From: Monocercomonoides exilis
Lineage: Eukaryota; Preaxostyla; Oxymonadida; Polymastigidae
Reading direction: 5' to 3'
Length of the DNA: 64,000 nucleotides
Assembly (NCBI GenBank): GCA_001643675.2
Contig: LSRY02000066.1
Span: 62,001-126,000 of the forward strand
Of the stretch, positions 33,691-45,100 are shown piece by piece; the first letter of the stretch is position 1; each line of letters begins with the position of its first letter. The notes beneath the pieces were generated by a model that worked only from the letters and a program-made list of their open reading frames with translations, was not told where the DNA came from and did no database searches. The position numbers and the translations under genes are program-made.

Positions 33691-35173
33691 ATGTTTGATA
33701 AGATTCGAATAAGTCAATATTTTTATTATATGGATCGATCAGAGAAAAATTTCAATTTTGCAATGGAAGAACATGAACAGTCATTAAAATGGGCTGCTCT
33801 TACTCTTTTTCTCTCTCTCACGCCTACAGTTCTATTTCAAGTTGTCAAAGATGCAATTTACGTATTATTGGGAAGAAAATATTGGAGAAACTTTCCGATA
33901 AAGAGATATCCAGATGGATGCCTTCAGAAAACATCAAGATTTGCTTTAACATATTGTTCTGGTTCTGCCAATGCTATTATTCCACCGTTTCTACTCCATC
34001 ATCAAAACGCTATCATTTCTTCTTCGTTTAAAATTTTTGTTGCCATTTGTCAATGCATTTCATTTTTTGTGAGAGCATTTCCGTTTGCAAACATTATTTC
34101 TTGTGATAATTTCAATTAGATGCTTTTAACAGATATTTCTCTCTTGGCGCATTTTTTGTTTTTATTATCCCAACCCTCCTTCTTCTTTCAAAGAACTCTT
34201 CAAAAATAAAGAAGAACTTGCTTATTGCGTATTACTTTGTAGTGCTTGTAGCTTCATCTGTTTTAGTGGCTGTAGCAGGATTTCGGTGCAAAGAGGGCTA
34301 TGATATCGGAGTATTTACTGCGCATTTTCTGAACACTTTCTTTATATTCGCTGGAAGTCTTGTTGGTTCAATTTGGGGGTTAATAAATATTTATAAAAAC
34401 ACTGGGAAAATTATTGAATGTCCGATGTATTGCTGGACAGGGATTTTGATTTACGCTGCCTCATATTTCTCTGGCGTTATATCAACATGGATGAAAGACG
34501 TTTGCATTTTTTTTTTTCGTTTTTGATTTATAAATGTTTTTTCTTTTGTTATTTTATTTCTCAGATTTTGAAAGATCCAAGACCATCGTCATTCTATCCT
34601 CCAGATACAATTCAATGTGCATTGTCATATGGAAACCCCAGTGAACACACCATGACTGCGTTTTCATGGTTCTTTATTATTGTTATGGAAAAAAGGCACA
34701 AAGTTATCATGGAAGTTATGCGTTATCGAGATCTTGTCAACGAAATTCATCAAAAATCACAAAAAGATGCCGCTGCAGTTGGAGTTGAGGTTACAGCTGT
34801 CCCTCCACCTCCTATTTTACCCCCTCGCCCTCAGACAAAGTTTTGGTCAGCAGCCCTCGTTGCCTGTTCAGTGGTAATGCTTATTCTTGTACCAGTCTCC
34901 AGATATGCTCTTGGATACCACACTTTCATCCAGCTTTTCTTTGGAGTTCTTGGAGGAACTGCGATTGTGTGGATATTTTCAATGATTGATTGGATTGTTG
35001 AAAGTGCAGATGAACTTTGGCAGAGAAGAAAATTAAAGTTGAAGGAAAATAAAGCAAAAAAATCACTGAAAGATGCAGGAATCATTGAAGATAAACAAAA
35101 AGTTAACAAAAAGGATGTTATGAGAAGAAAGTCAAGCTCAAAAGTTAAAGGCAATAAAGAAAAGGAGCAATAA
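33691..35173 (+). CDS. PAP2-family multi-pass membrane phosphatase
   Basis: Exons 33691-34082, 34133-34499 and 34565-35173 (introns GTTTGC..ACAG and GTTTGC..TCAG) give about 455 residues; an internal ATG at 33730 is an alternative start. Several hydrophobic segments precede the catalytic loop. The three PAP2 motifs are present: KDILKDPRP (K-x6-RP), YGNPSEHTMTA (PSxH) and SRYALGYHTFIQ (SR-x5-H), with the position after H-x3 being Gln instead of Asp. Gln there is also seen in dolichyldiphosphatase- and glucose-6-phosphatase-like members, so the enzyme may hydrolyse an isoprenyl diphosphate, sphingoid phosphate or sugar phosphate in the endoplasmic reticulum. A ~50-residue hydrophilic insertion with a PPPPILPPRP stretch separates motifs 2 and 3, and the C-terminus is Lys-rich. 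Confidence 0.8.
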
Positions 35174-35404
35174 TATGTTTTTCGTTGCTCTTTTCTTTTT
35201 CACTGTTTTTTGTCTTGAGAATTTTTGAATCATTTCAAGTTTTATTTGACTTAACCAAACACGAAAAAAGCTAATTATGCATTCTTCTTATTGTGAATGC
35301 AAATTAATTATAAAAAACATAATAAAAAATACGAACAAAGATGATATGACACGCAGGAATGAGGATTACCGATAAATAAATTGGGGAATAGATCAAAGTT
35401 TGAG

Positions 35405-38400
35405 ATGCCAAATCTACTTTTGCAATCGGGTGACATTGATCCTTATGGAGTTGCAATAAATCATTTACCTTTCTATGTTCTCTCTGAAGATTTGGCGTAT
35501 CTATTTTCACATTTTGGTTCGATAGTTTATGCAAATGTTCAAGTGTGTAATTTTAAAATATTCCATTTACAGAACATTTACCTTTATTACCTTGATTTAA
35601 TTTCAATTTAGCTATCACTTACTACAGGAGATTCACTGAAATATGGATTTATTCGGTTCAAACATTCTTGTTCAACAAATATGGCAGTTTCTCTTTTAAA
35701 CAAAGCAAAAATTGGCAGGAAAACAATTACTGTTCGCCAATTTCGTGTTGGAGCTGAAGCATCTATGCCTCCTTCTGAAGTCTCAATGAAAATGATCCCC
35801 AATAATCTTATTCCTTTGTACACTCTGCACGACCTTCCTCCGGATCAAAGCCTCATTGAAAAATTGCTTCCATCAATTCTGAATAAAATAGTGAATAATG
35901 CTCTTGGTAGAAAAGCAGGAAAAAAGATTTTGCAATTTAATCCTTGGCCAGTTCAGCAAAGTCCACCTGGCTATCCACCTTCAAATTCGGTTCAAGCTGT
36001 TGCATCGACTCATCAACGTCCGATAAGAGTTAGCAAATGTCGTTCCAAACAATTTGTAAGTGATTCATATCGGAAAGTGCTCAATCCTGAATCCAAGAAC
36101 CAAGCAATCGATCCAAGGGCAATGGTAAAGCAAAATAAAATTTTCCGGACTGATTCATACAATGAAAAATTCTTATTTTGTCCTCAAAAAAATAAAGCGT
36201 GTAATATGTATGATTCAAAAGAAACAATAGTGTCGCCCGAAAGTGCCGTGCCTTATCAATACTCTTCCGATCCATCAGAGGTTACTATTTTGGAGACGAA
36301 TTGTGCTCAACCACAGATTTCATTGCTGTCTGCATTTCCGCCATTGTTTCAACAAATTTCACAAGAAAGTGATGAAGTCAAAAAACCTGTATGTGAAGGA
36401 TTTTTATATGATCAATCTTCATCTGATACTTCCGATGAAGATTTGAAAAAGGAGAGAAAGAATAAAAACAAGCCAAATGCTGAAAGTTGTATTGCAATTA
36501 AAGAAAAAGAGATAATTGAATCTGACAAAGGAAGTATAAACTCAGGAGATGAAGAGTCAGAAGGGAAATCGCAAAGCAAAAAAAGAATGAATGAGATGAA
36601 AAGTTCTGTTGGATTGGATCAATCAGCAGAAAGAGAGACAAAAGAGCATCGCCATTTAGAATCAGTGGCTGCAAAGATCGAATTGAATAAGATCAGAAAA
36701 AAGGAAAATTTAACTTCGTTTTATTATTCGACGTTGCCACAGGCGCAGATGGCTTCAGTTTCATTGGATGACACTTATTCCACACATGTCACGCAAAATA
36801 CAACTTCTTTGAAAAAAAGTGAGAAATTTTCAGAAGATTTATATGATGAAGAAATGTTAGAAGAAGCAGAAGTGGAAGAGAGAGTGAAAGAAGAGATGTC
36901 AATTGAAAGAGAAGGAGAAGAAATTGAAGAAGAGAAAAGAAGAGAAAGAGAGTTTGATGAAGATACGATTGGAGAAGAAGAGAAGAAGAAGAAACAAAAT
37001 AAGAAGAAGAGAAAGAAGAGTGAATGCAAGAGGAAAGAGAGGAAGAATCAGAAAGAAAAAATGAATAAAGGAAAGCAAACGAGAAAACATAAAAGAAATA
37101 AAAGAAAAGAGGAAGAGGAAGAAGATGATGAAGAAAACATTTCAATAAGTCTTTCAGATGATTATATTGGCAGTGATTCTGAAGAAGGAAAGGAAGGGGA
37201 AGGAGAAGGAGAAGGAGGAGAAGAAATGATGGATGAAGTGAAAGAAGAATATGAAGACCTTTCTGAAGATTCAATGAAAACAAGAAAAGACAATGTTGAT
37301 TTTGAGAGGAATGTGAAAGTGAAGAGAATTCAAAAGAAGAAAAGGAAGAAGAAGAAGAGAGCGAAAAGGAAGAGTGAGAATGAAAAGTTGATTGAAGCGA
37401 AAGATAAACAGGAAATGGAGATGCTAAATGAAAACAGAGCATTTTGTGAAGAAAACAGTAGTTTTCCAATGACACCTTATTATTCTTCATCATCTGCAGC
37501 TATGTTTGCTCCTCCATTCAAATATTCTTCTTCTTCTTCTTCTTCTTCTTTACCTCCATCTTCCTCTTATTGTGCACCCAATCTCAGTCTCTTTGGCCCC
37601 ATTCCATTTGAACCAGAAATACAGAAATTCGATTCATTCACAACTGTTTCTACTCCATCATCAGATAGCAAGCAGATTTCTGTTAATAATCCTTTTCATC
37701 CTTTCCCTTCTCTTCCTCCTCTTCCTTCTCTGCCATTGTTTTCTTCGTATGTTCCTGTGAATAGCTTTCCTCCTCTTTCTCCTCCTCCTCCTCTTATTCC
37801 TCTCTCTTTCTCTCTTCCTCTTCCTCTTCCTCTTCCTCTTCCTCTTCCTCTTCCTCTTTCTGCCTATCAACAAGAACTTATTACTGCTTTTCATCATTCT
37901 CTGCCTTCTTCTTCTTCTTCTTCTTCAACTATTTCTACTTGTTCGTTTTCTCCTTCTCCATTGCCATCTCCTTCCTCTCCCTTTTTGTCTTTCTCCACTC
38001 CTCTCTCTTCTCTTCTTTCTCCTCTTTCATTCTCTTCTTCATCTTCTTCCTTCCCTTCTTCCTCTTCCTCTTCTTCATCTTCCTCTTCTTCCTCTTCTTT
38101 CCCTTCCTCCTCCTCCTCTTCTTCTTATCCCTCCTCCAACCCCATCTCCTCTCTCTCTGTCTCTCCTGTCTATCCCAATTCCACTCCCCTCTCTTTCCAC
38201 TCATTCCACTCATTCCACACAGAAGATGCATTCAGCACTCCAATTGAACATCTCATTAACAGCCAGCTCATTCTGCCTGCTGTTGATTCTTCTCATTCTA
38301 TGGAGGGGTTGGAGGAGGAAATGGATGAGGATGGTTGTTGTTATTGTTCTTCTTCTTCTTCTTCTTCATATTCTTCACCATCAGAAATATCAACAGTAAC

Positions 38401-39679
38401 AACAAAACCAGAAATTGAGACAGAAATAGAGATATCTTCAATATTGATGATGCCTCCATCGTGTTCATCATCATCATCTTCTTCTTCTTCTTCTTCTTCT
38501 TCAGATGATGTTGAGTGTTTGTCTGAAAGTGACTCTGATGCTTCCTCAAGCATATCTCCTGTCTCTCCTGTGTTTCATTCACTCAGAAAGATCTCTCCAT
38601 TCACTTCTCCTCATCCTTCTTTCGATTTTCTCTCTGCTCTTTCTCCTTCTTCTTTTTCTCCTCCTTATTCTTCATCATCATCATCATCATCATCTTCTTC
38701 TTCTTCTTCTTCTTCTATTCATGCTCATTATTCAAATTCTTCTGTTATTTTATCATCTTCCTTAACTAATCCATTATCATCTTCCCTTTCCTCTTCCTCT
38801 TCCTCTTCCTCTTCCTCTTCCCCTCTTTCCTCTTCTCCTGCTTCTCCTCTCTTTCCTTCTTCTTCCTCTTCTTCTTCCTCTTCTTCCTCTTCCACTTTCT
38901 TTCCTTCTGTCTCTACAACCCTCTCTCCCAATTCTCGCCCTCTCTCTCCTTCTTCTCTGAGCATCTCCAGCTTCTCTGATGTCGCCCCGAACATCGTCGA
39001 AAGCTGTGCTTCTTCTCCTGCCTCTCTTCATTCCTTGCCAAATTGCGTGGTTAGTCCTTCATTGGCTTTGCCCTCTTCTTCTTCTAATTCTTCTTCAAAT
39101 TCTTCTTCTTATTCTTTGTTTTCCTCCACCACCACCACCTCCTCCTCCTCCTCCTCTTCTTCTTCTATAAAAAGTTGCATGCCTCTTGCCAATTCCTTCA
39201 TAAATGTTTGTTCATTACCACTAAAACCATCAACATCAAAAACTTCATCATCATCATCTTCTTCTTCTTCTTCTTCTTCTTCTTCTTCCTCCTCCTCCTC
39301 CTCCTCCTCTTCTTCTTCTTCTTCTTCTTCTTCTTCAAACAGAAAAGAGTCCTTTTCCAGCAAAATTCAACCAGAAAGCACCCGTCTGCTCCGATCGAAG
39401 ATGCGAGCACTCACATTAGCCTCTTTCCCTTCTGCCATTGACGATTCCTCTTCTCCTTGTCTGCTTCCTCCCTCAACGATGAATGATTGCTCTTCTTCCT
39501 TTTATGAGGATGGATTGTTCGTTCCAGCTGAGATGGAGATGAATCAGTCATTTATGCTGCCCTTGCCTCTTCCTCTTCCTTTGCCTCTTCCTTTGCCTCT
39601 TCCTTTGCCTCTTCCTTTGTCTCAGCCTCAAATTGAGTCTTTTGTTGGTTCTTCGGTTCTGATGGAATCAATGCAATAG
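35405..39679 (+). CDS. RRM protein with giant low-complexity tail
   Basis: Exons 35405-35542 and 35612-39679 (intron GTGTGT..TTAG) encode about 1,401 residues. The intron splits a single N-terminal RNA-recognition motif: RNP2-like VAINHLP and RNP1-like KYGFIRFK, at residues ~15-90, followed by TITVRQF. No other folded domain is evident. Residues ~350-620 are Glu/Lys-rich with repeated KKKRKK patches, and residues ~620-1,400 are dominated by Ser and Pro-Leu tracts (for example repeated PLPL at ~710-725 and ~1,285-1,310). Likely an RNA-binding protein with a disordered tail. A final exon might be missing: see the coding-like block at 39909-40053. Confidence 0.7.
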
Positions 39680-39702
39680 GAATTAGAATGTGGAATGAAA
39701 AA

Positions 39703-39821
39703 AGAGAAGAGAAGAGAAGAGAAGAGAAGAGAAGAATAGAAAAAAGTATTAGAAAAGCAAAATAAATTACTTGACTCTTCGTCTGTGTGTGTCTCTCTCT
39801 CTCTCTCTCTGTGTGTGTGTG
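39703..39821 (+). repeat. Microsatellites (AGAGA)n and (CT)n/(GT)n
   Basis: GAAGA-type pentamer repeats at 39703-39736, and a GT-CT-GT compound dinucleotide run at 39784-39821, just after the RRM gene stop. Confidence 0.95.
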
Positions 39822-39908
39822 AATTTTGTATTGTGGACTTCTTGTTTCTTCAGCTTCTGCTTCTGCTTTGCTTATTTTTTTATTGGCATTGACTTCATTT
39901 TTTTTTAG

Positions 39909-40053
39909 CACCTCTTTCTGTGTTCATTGGGCAGCCCAGCACGAAAAGTGCAGATGAATGGACGATTCTGTTTGAATGTGCTCTTTTGCCTTCTGTTGAG
40001 TTGTTGTTAGCGTTTTCTAAGCAGCAAAAAATGGTTGGAATGCAGTTGGAGTG
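39909..40053 (+). other. Orphan coding-like block (possible terminal exon)
   Basis: After a good acceptor (TTTTTTTTAG) the frame reads APLSVFIGQPSTKSADEWTI and then ECALLPSVELLLAFSKQQKM, ending in TGA at 40051-40053. Composition is far less AT-rich and less repetitive than its surroundings, as expected for a conserved exon. It could be the last exon of the RRM gene via an internal donor in the Pro-Leu region, but I found no GTTTG donor in the right phase. Confidence 0.35.
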
Positions 40054-41208
40054 ATGCTGGTGAGGTCTTTGCTTTGCGTGAATAAGATGTTTTTATCCCT
40101 TCAAAAGAAAAGAAAAGATAATTTTTGTCACTTTTTTTAATCAATCTTCATCTGCAGCATCATGTTCTGAGTGTTCTGAGTGTTCTGAGTTAACTTCGTT
40201 CTATTTTTTGATAAGTTATTCGCACTTCTTTGTCTCTATTTGTGTTGTGAGCGAATGACAATGTGGAAAGTGCATAGCATTGCCAATAGAAATGTTTGTA
40301 TTTGGGGTCATTTAATGCAATGGAGTTTTGTTGAATACATTTATTTGTGAGAGATGGTGATGATGATGATGATTGCACCGCTAAAACAGATAGTTTTTCT
40401 GAGTTAAGCGTTGTGAGTCGTTAGTTTTTACTGTTTTTGTTGTTCAATTTTAATTTTTATTAGATAAATTAGTTTGACTATAGTTGAAAGTTAATATTTT
40501 TATTTGATTTTGTTTTTTCTGTTTTTTTCTTTCTGTTTTTATTTTAATTTTTTATTTCATTCACTTTTCGTTCAAAATAGAAATATTAATTTTTTTGAGC
40601 TCTTCATCAGGCCACACATTCATTCACAAGCACTTTTCTTTGATATTTGTGTTATGTTTAGACAGCAAATATCCTGTTTTCTAATGTTTTGTTTTCTTTT
40701 GCTGTTTTTATTTCAATGTTAATGTTTCAGTTGAATTTATTATTGTTTTATTTTAACTTATAATGTTTGTTTCTTATCTTATTTTTTATCTTCATTTTGA
40801 TGATAAAATTAGTTTTATCAAATCGTCTGTAATTGATGTCGTAATAATTATTTTGCTTTTTTAAATTTATTTATCAGTAATGTTTATCATTTTTATTTTT
40901 AATTTTATTTAAATGTTTTTTATGCTATTTTTTCGTGTGTTTTTGTTTGTTACAAATATTGGACGGTTATTGATTCATTACAATTTTTACAAGTTATTGT
41001 TGTCGTGTCTGTTAATAAGAAAAAATTTTTATGCCCAAATTCATTTTAAATTATGACATACAATAAAAAAAAGACAATAATATTACAAAAAGCAACATGA
41101 AACAGCGTTTTTCTTGATGTGTTGAAAGTTGGTGAATCTTGGTGTAATCTTCTTTTTTAAGGCTTACCGTTTTCTTCGATTTTTAAAAACCATGAACAAT
41201 CAGCTTTC
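40054..41208. other. AT-rich intergenic region
   Basis: Contains a threefold GTTCTGAGT repeat at about 40165-40192 and otherwise only T-rich frames. No supported gene. Confidence 0.5.
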
Positions 41209-41711
41209 TCAAACTTTGATGCAATAAACTGTAACGAGACAATTTAAACTTGAATTTGAATATTGAATTTCAATTTTTCCTGGTGATATGAGAATAAAAA
41301 AAATTACTCAGGAAAAAATATCTATAATAATATAAAAACAAACCATCGCTTTTTCGATTGCCTTTAGCAGTGCTATAAATGTGAACAGATGATTCCTTGT
41401 TTTCAACGATGAGCGTTGTCACTTTTGAAATAATACATTAATTTCATTTTAGTGAAAGCAAAATGCAAACATATGAACTTAAATGGAAGCTTCAATGATT
41501 GAAAATCCTTTATTGATAAGTCATGTATTTGTTCAATCCATTGTGATACTAAATCATGTTGATATTGCTTTCCATTTAACACTGTTTCGGAAGCCTTTAA
41601 AACATCATGTTAAACTATGACTTCAAATAAAGAAATATACAAAACATTTTTAATTATTGATGTTATAGTTTCGTTTGGTAAGCTTGCGTCCTCAGGAAGT
41701 TCTGAAGACAT
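41209..41711 (-). CDS. DYNLT: Tctex-type dynein light chain (four exons)
   Basis: Exons 41711-41646, 41594-41471, 41421-41344 and 41279-41209 join with consistent phases to 112 residues, the usual length of this family (about 113). Introns begin GTTTTG, GTTTGC and GTTTGT. The order of conserved features fits Tctex1: an N-terminal helix ITSIIKNASETVLNG, then KQYQHDLVSQWIEQ (family YQHxKVxxWT), LKLPFKFILTTLIVEN (family KPFKYIVTCVI), VHIYSTAKGNRKSDG (family LHxAxxCxWDxxxDG) and a final strand LNCLVTVYCIKV. Role by homology: cargo- or arm-associated light chain of cytoplasmic or ciliary dynein. It lies divergently from eIF4G. The conserved aromatic residue before the final loop is replaced, so it may be a diverged paralogue. 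Confidence 0.85.
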
Positions 41712-42122
41712 CTTTTTTCTATTTTTTCATATATGGGATAATTCCTGATTAAGAACTTCAAAATCCACAAGTCATCCTTTGCCTTTTTCTTTCCTCTTAA
41801 TTATTCTTTGATTTGATACCCCTAAAAATTGTGCAAACTATATGTCAATCGATGCTCATAAAGCCAGCACCTTTGTACCGCAAATGAGTTTGCTGTTATT
41901 GTTTTGAACAAATTTTTATATCGTTTTTTTGATTTTATTTCATAACATTTGATTTTTACGAATTGATCCTTTTGTTTAAAATGAACGATTTAAATTTTAA
42001 AAAACTTTCAATGTAACTGTTAAACTTTAGATCTGTCAGCTCAAGGTATTTTACGAAAAACTGAATTAATTTTTAACAGTTTTGTTTATTTGTAAAATTA
42101 TATTTTATTACAAAATTTTCAG

Positions 42123-45100
42123 CAGTTCATAACAATCCAAATAAAACAGATAAACCTAATGAAACGCCTGAAAAAGAACAATCACAACAAACAAGGCTCA
42201 AAGTTACATCAAAGCCATTTAAGCCTCGTTGTTTGCCATCGTCAATTGGACACACAAAAAATACTGTCGGCCAACAAAATTCTCAACAAACATCATCTCA
42301 TGATCAAGAGACATCCTCTTCGACTTCTTTGTCTAGCCCACTTTTGCCAACAAAAACACAAAATCCTGCAGATAGCGCTCCAGTAAGTAAAGCTCCAATT
42401 CTTTCAACTCCACCCCATTCCATTCTTGCTCATAATGCAGGTCAGTCACTTGTTGCATCTTCAGTGCCCTCATTTTCTGTGAATCCTTCACGTCCACTTC
42501 AGGGTGCAGCTCCTGCTCTTCTTCCAATGGCAGGAAATACAGATTTAGCATCTTCAATATTTTCTTCAAAGTCAGGGTCAGGGCCTTCTCTTTTTACAAA
42601 TGATACAGTTACTCATGCATTGGAAAAAGTGAAAGACAAAGGCTTCAAAGTATTCAATCCAAAAAAAAAAACCAGCGTTCCATCTGCTTCATCATCAAAC
42701 ACATCTTCAACAACTTCATCTTCAAACATCACATCAACGTCAATACCTGTTGCAGCTCAAACCAACGCATCAGCACCAGCAGATGCCGCAGTCAAGCCAC
42801 TTCCCCTCAACTCTGGAAATGCGTCCATTGCACAGCCTTATCCGTTGAAGCCAAGCGACGGTGCATTTGATTCTTCGTCATCTTCTTCTGCTTCTGTTTC
42901 GGTTTCTTCATCAGAAGTTCCAAACACTTTGCAAAATATAGTTAAAAAGGGATTCAAAGAATTTTCAGCGCAATCACATTCGAACCGTTTATCTTCTTCA
43001 GTTCCTTCATTCACACCTAAATCAGCACCTATCTTTAAACCTTCGGTTAACAATATAAATTCTCCAGTGCTTTCTGAATCTCCTGTTGACTCTCCAGAGT
43101 TATCTGTATATCCAGCTTCATCTCCATCTCCATTTATTCTTCAATCAACCGACCAATTTGCGTTTGACACGCAAAAACTCAATGCTGCAGCATTCGACAA
43201 CAGCTATTCTTCACCAGTTTCAACAAGCCAATCAGACACACAAATGTACAAATTGGTTTCTGCACCTCCAATCACTGCAGATCGCCTTGGTGTTTTGTCT
43301 TCAGCTGAGGAAGATGAAGAAAGCGCTGCAAATGATGGAAATGAGAAAGGATCCAACGCAAAGGCATCAAAAACAGCTGTTATTAAGCCCCATGCAATTA
43401 ACGCTGCTGAAACATCAATGGCAGATAAAGCAGAAAAAGAAGAAGGAGCAGATGGTCCATCAGGATCAAATGAAGGGGAAGAAGAGTCTGCTGAAGCAGA
43501 AATATGTGGTTTGTTCACGAAAGATCAGCAGATGGCAAGCATTCCTGCACGTGCACGTGAGATTGAAGTGCGTATGGAGTTCATTCGAACAGGCCAAGCA
43601 CATTCACAGACTCCGCAAGATCTGTCAACGATGGACAAGCTGGTGAATAACACTGATGAAAGCACTCAGCTGTATTCGTACATGTTTATGCTGAACTTTG
43701 AGCCATATTTCACGACTGTTCCAGATGATTATGACAAAGTCTATCTGAAGCACATTCAAGACAGAGTTGGAGGTGATGGAGACAAAGGCGGAATGGGCGG
43801 ATCAGGCGGAGGGAGATATGAAGACAGAATGCGCTATGGCAGAGGAAGCAAGAGAGGAGGATTTGGCCAGCGAAATTCTTATTCTTCAGCAAGTTTCTCG
43901 TCGTCTTCGAACTCTGCCAGCTCAAGCAGCTCTGCAAGTGCATCTGCTTCTGCGTCCTCAACATCGGGTGCTGTATCGTCCTCTTCCTCAGCTTCTGCTT
44001 CTGCTTCATCATCATCTTCATCGTCTAGCTCCTCCACTCGCTCTGAGAGAGAGAGAAAGAGCAAGTCTTCTCTTCCCAACCGTACAGATGCTGCTTGGAA
44101 GCCAAAGAGCCATGCAAAAGAAAGCCATCCAAAAGAGAACCACGCAGGGAAAGCATTGTCTGTTTTGAACAGAGTTGCACCAGCCAACTTTGAAGCGCTT
44201 TTGCCTGATCTTTTCCTTGAGCTGACAGACAGACAGACTTTGATCGAAGTCATTGACTCACTCTATGACAAGGCTGTGTATGAGTCAAAGTATGTGCCTC
44301 TGTATGCTGAGCTGTGCTTGAGAATCAGTGAGGCCGAGTCTCGTTTGGGGCAAAACTGGGTGGAAAAGACCACAACTCCACTTCCTGGAAAGTCACCATC
44401 ACCATCGCCTTCTTCGTCGCCTATTCCTTCTCCATCCCCTGTTCCTTCACCAGCTCCAACCCCAGCCACAGCAGCTGGAATATCCAGAGAAGATGTGTTT
44501 AGACGGCTTATTTTGATGCGATGTGAGGAACAGTTCAAAAAGGATAACAAATTCCATTTGACTGAAGAGGAGGAGAACACACTGACACCAGATGAGATTG
44601 AAGAGAGGAAAGTTCTATACAGATTGAGAGTGAAAGGAAACATGGTGTTTGTGGCTGAACTGATCAACAACTCTCTTTTGAATTACAAAGTCGGAATGAT
44701 GTGTATGGAAAAGTTGAAAGCTAGGACAACACCTGAAAACCCAAATTTGGAGGATATGGAAGCATTGGCAGTGTTTTTGAAGGCTGTTGGTGCATCAATC
44801 ATGAAAGCTCGTCCGCCTCTTATGAAAGACAATGTAGAATTTATTAAGAAAATTATTGCTGGGGGCAAATTGACGAATGTTGTGAAATTCCCTCTTATGG
44901 ATATCATTGATATGTTTGAAGGAAACTCATTTACACCATACCGCAGGATCTATCAGGCAATCCCATCTGCCAGCCAATCTCCTGTTGCTCCGTCAACATC
45001 AACCACACCTTCTCCACTTGGCTCCTCAACAACATCACAAAGTTCTTCTCCTTCACCTGCATTCAGAGCATATTCTTCACCCGCACTTTCATCCAATCAG

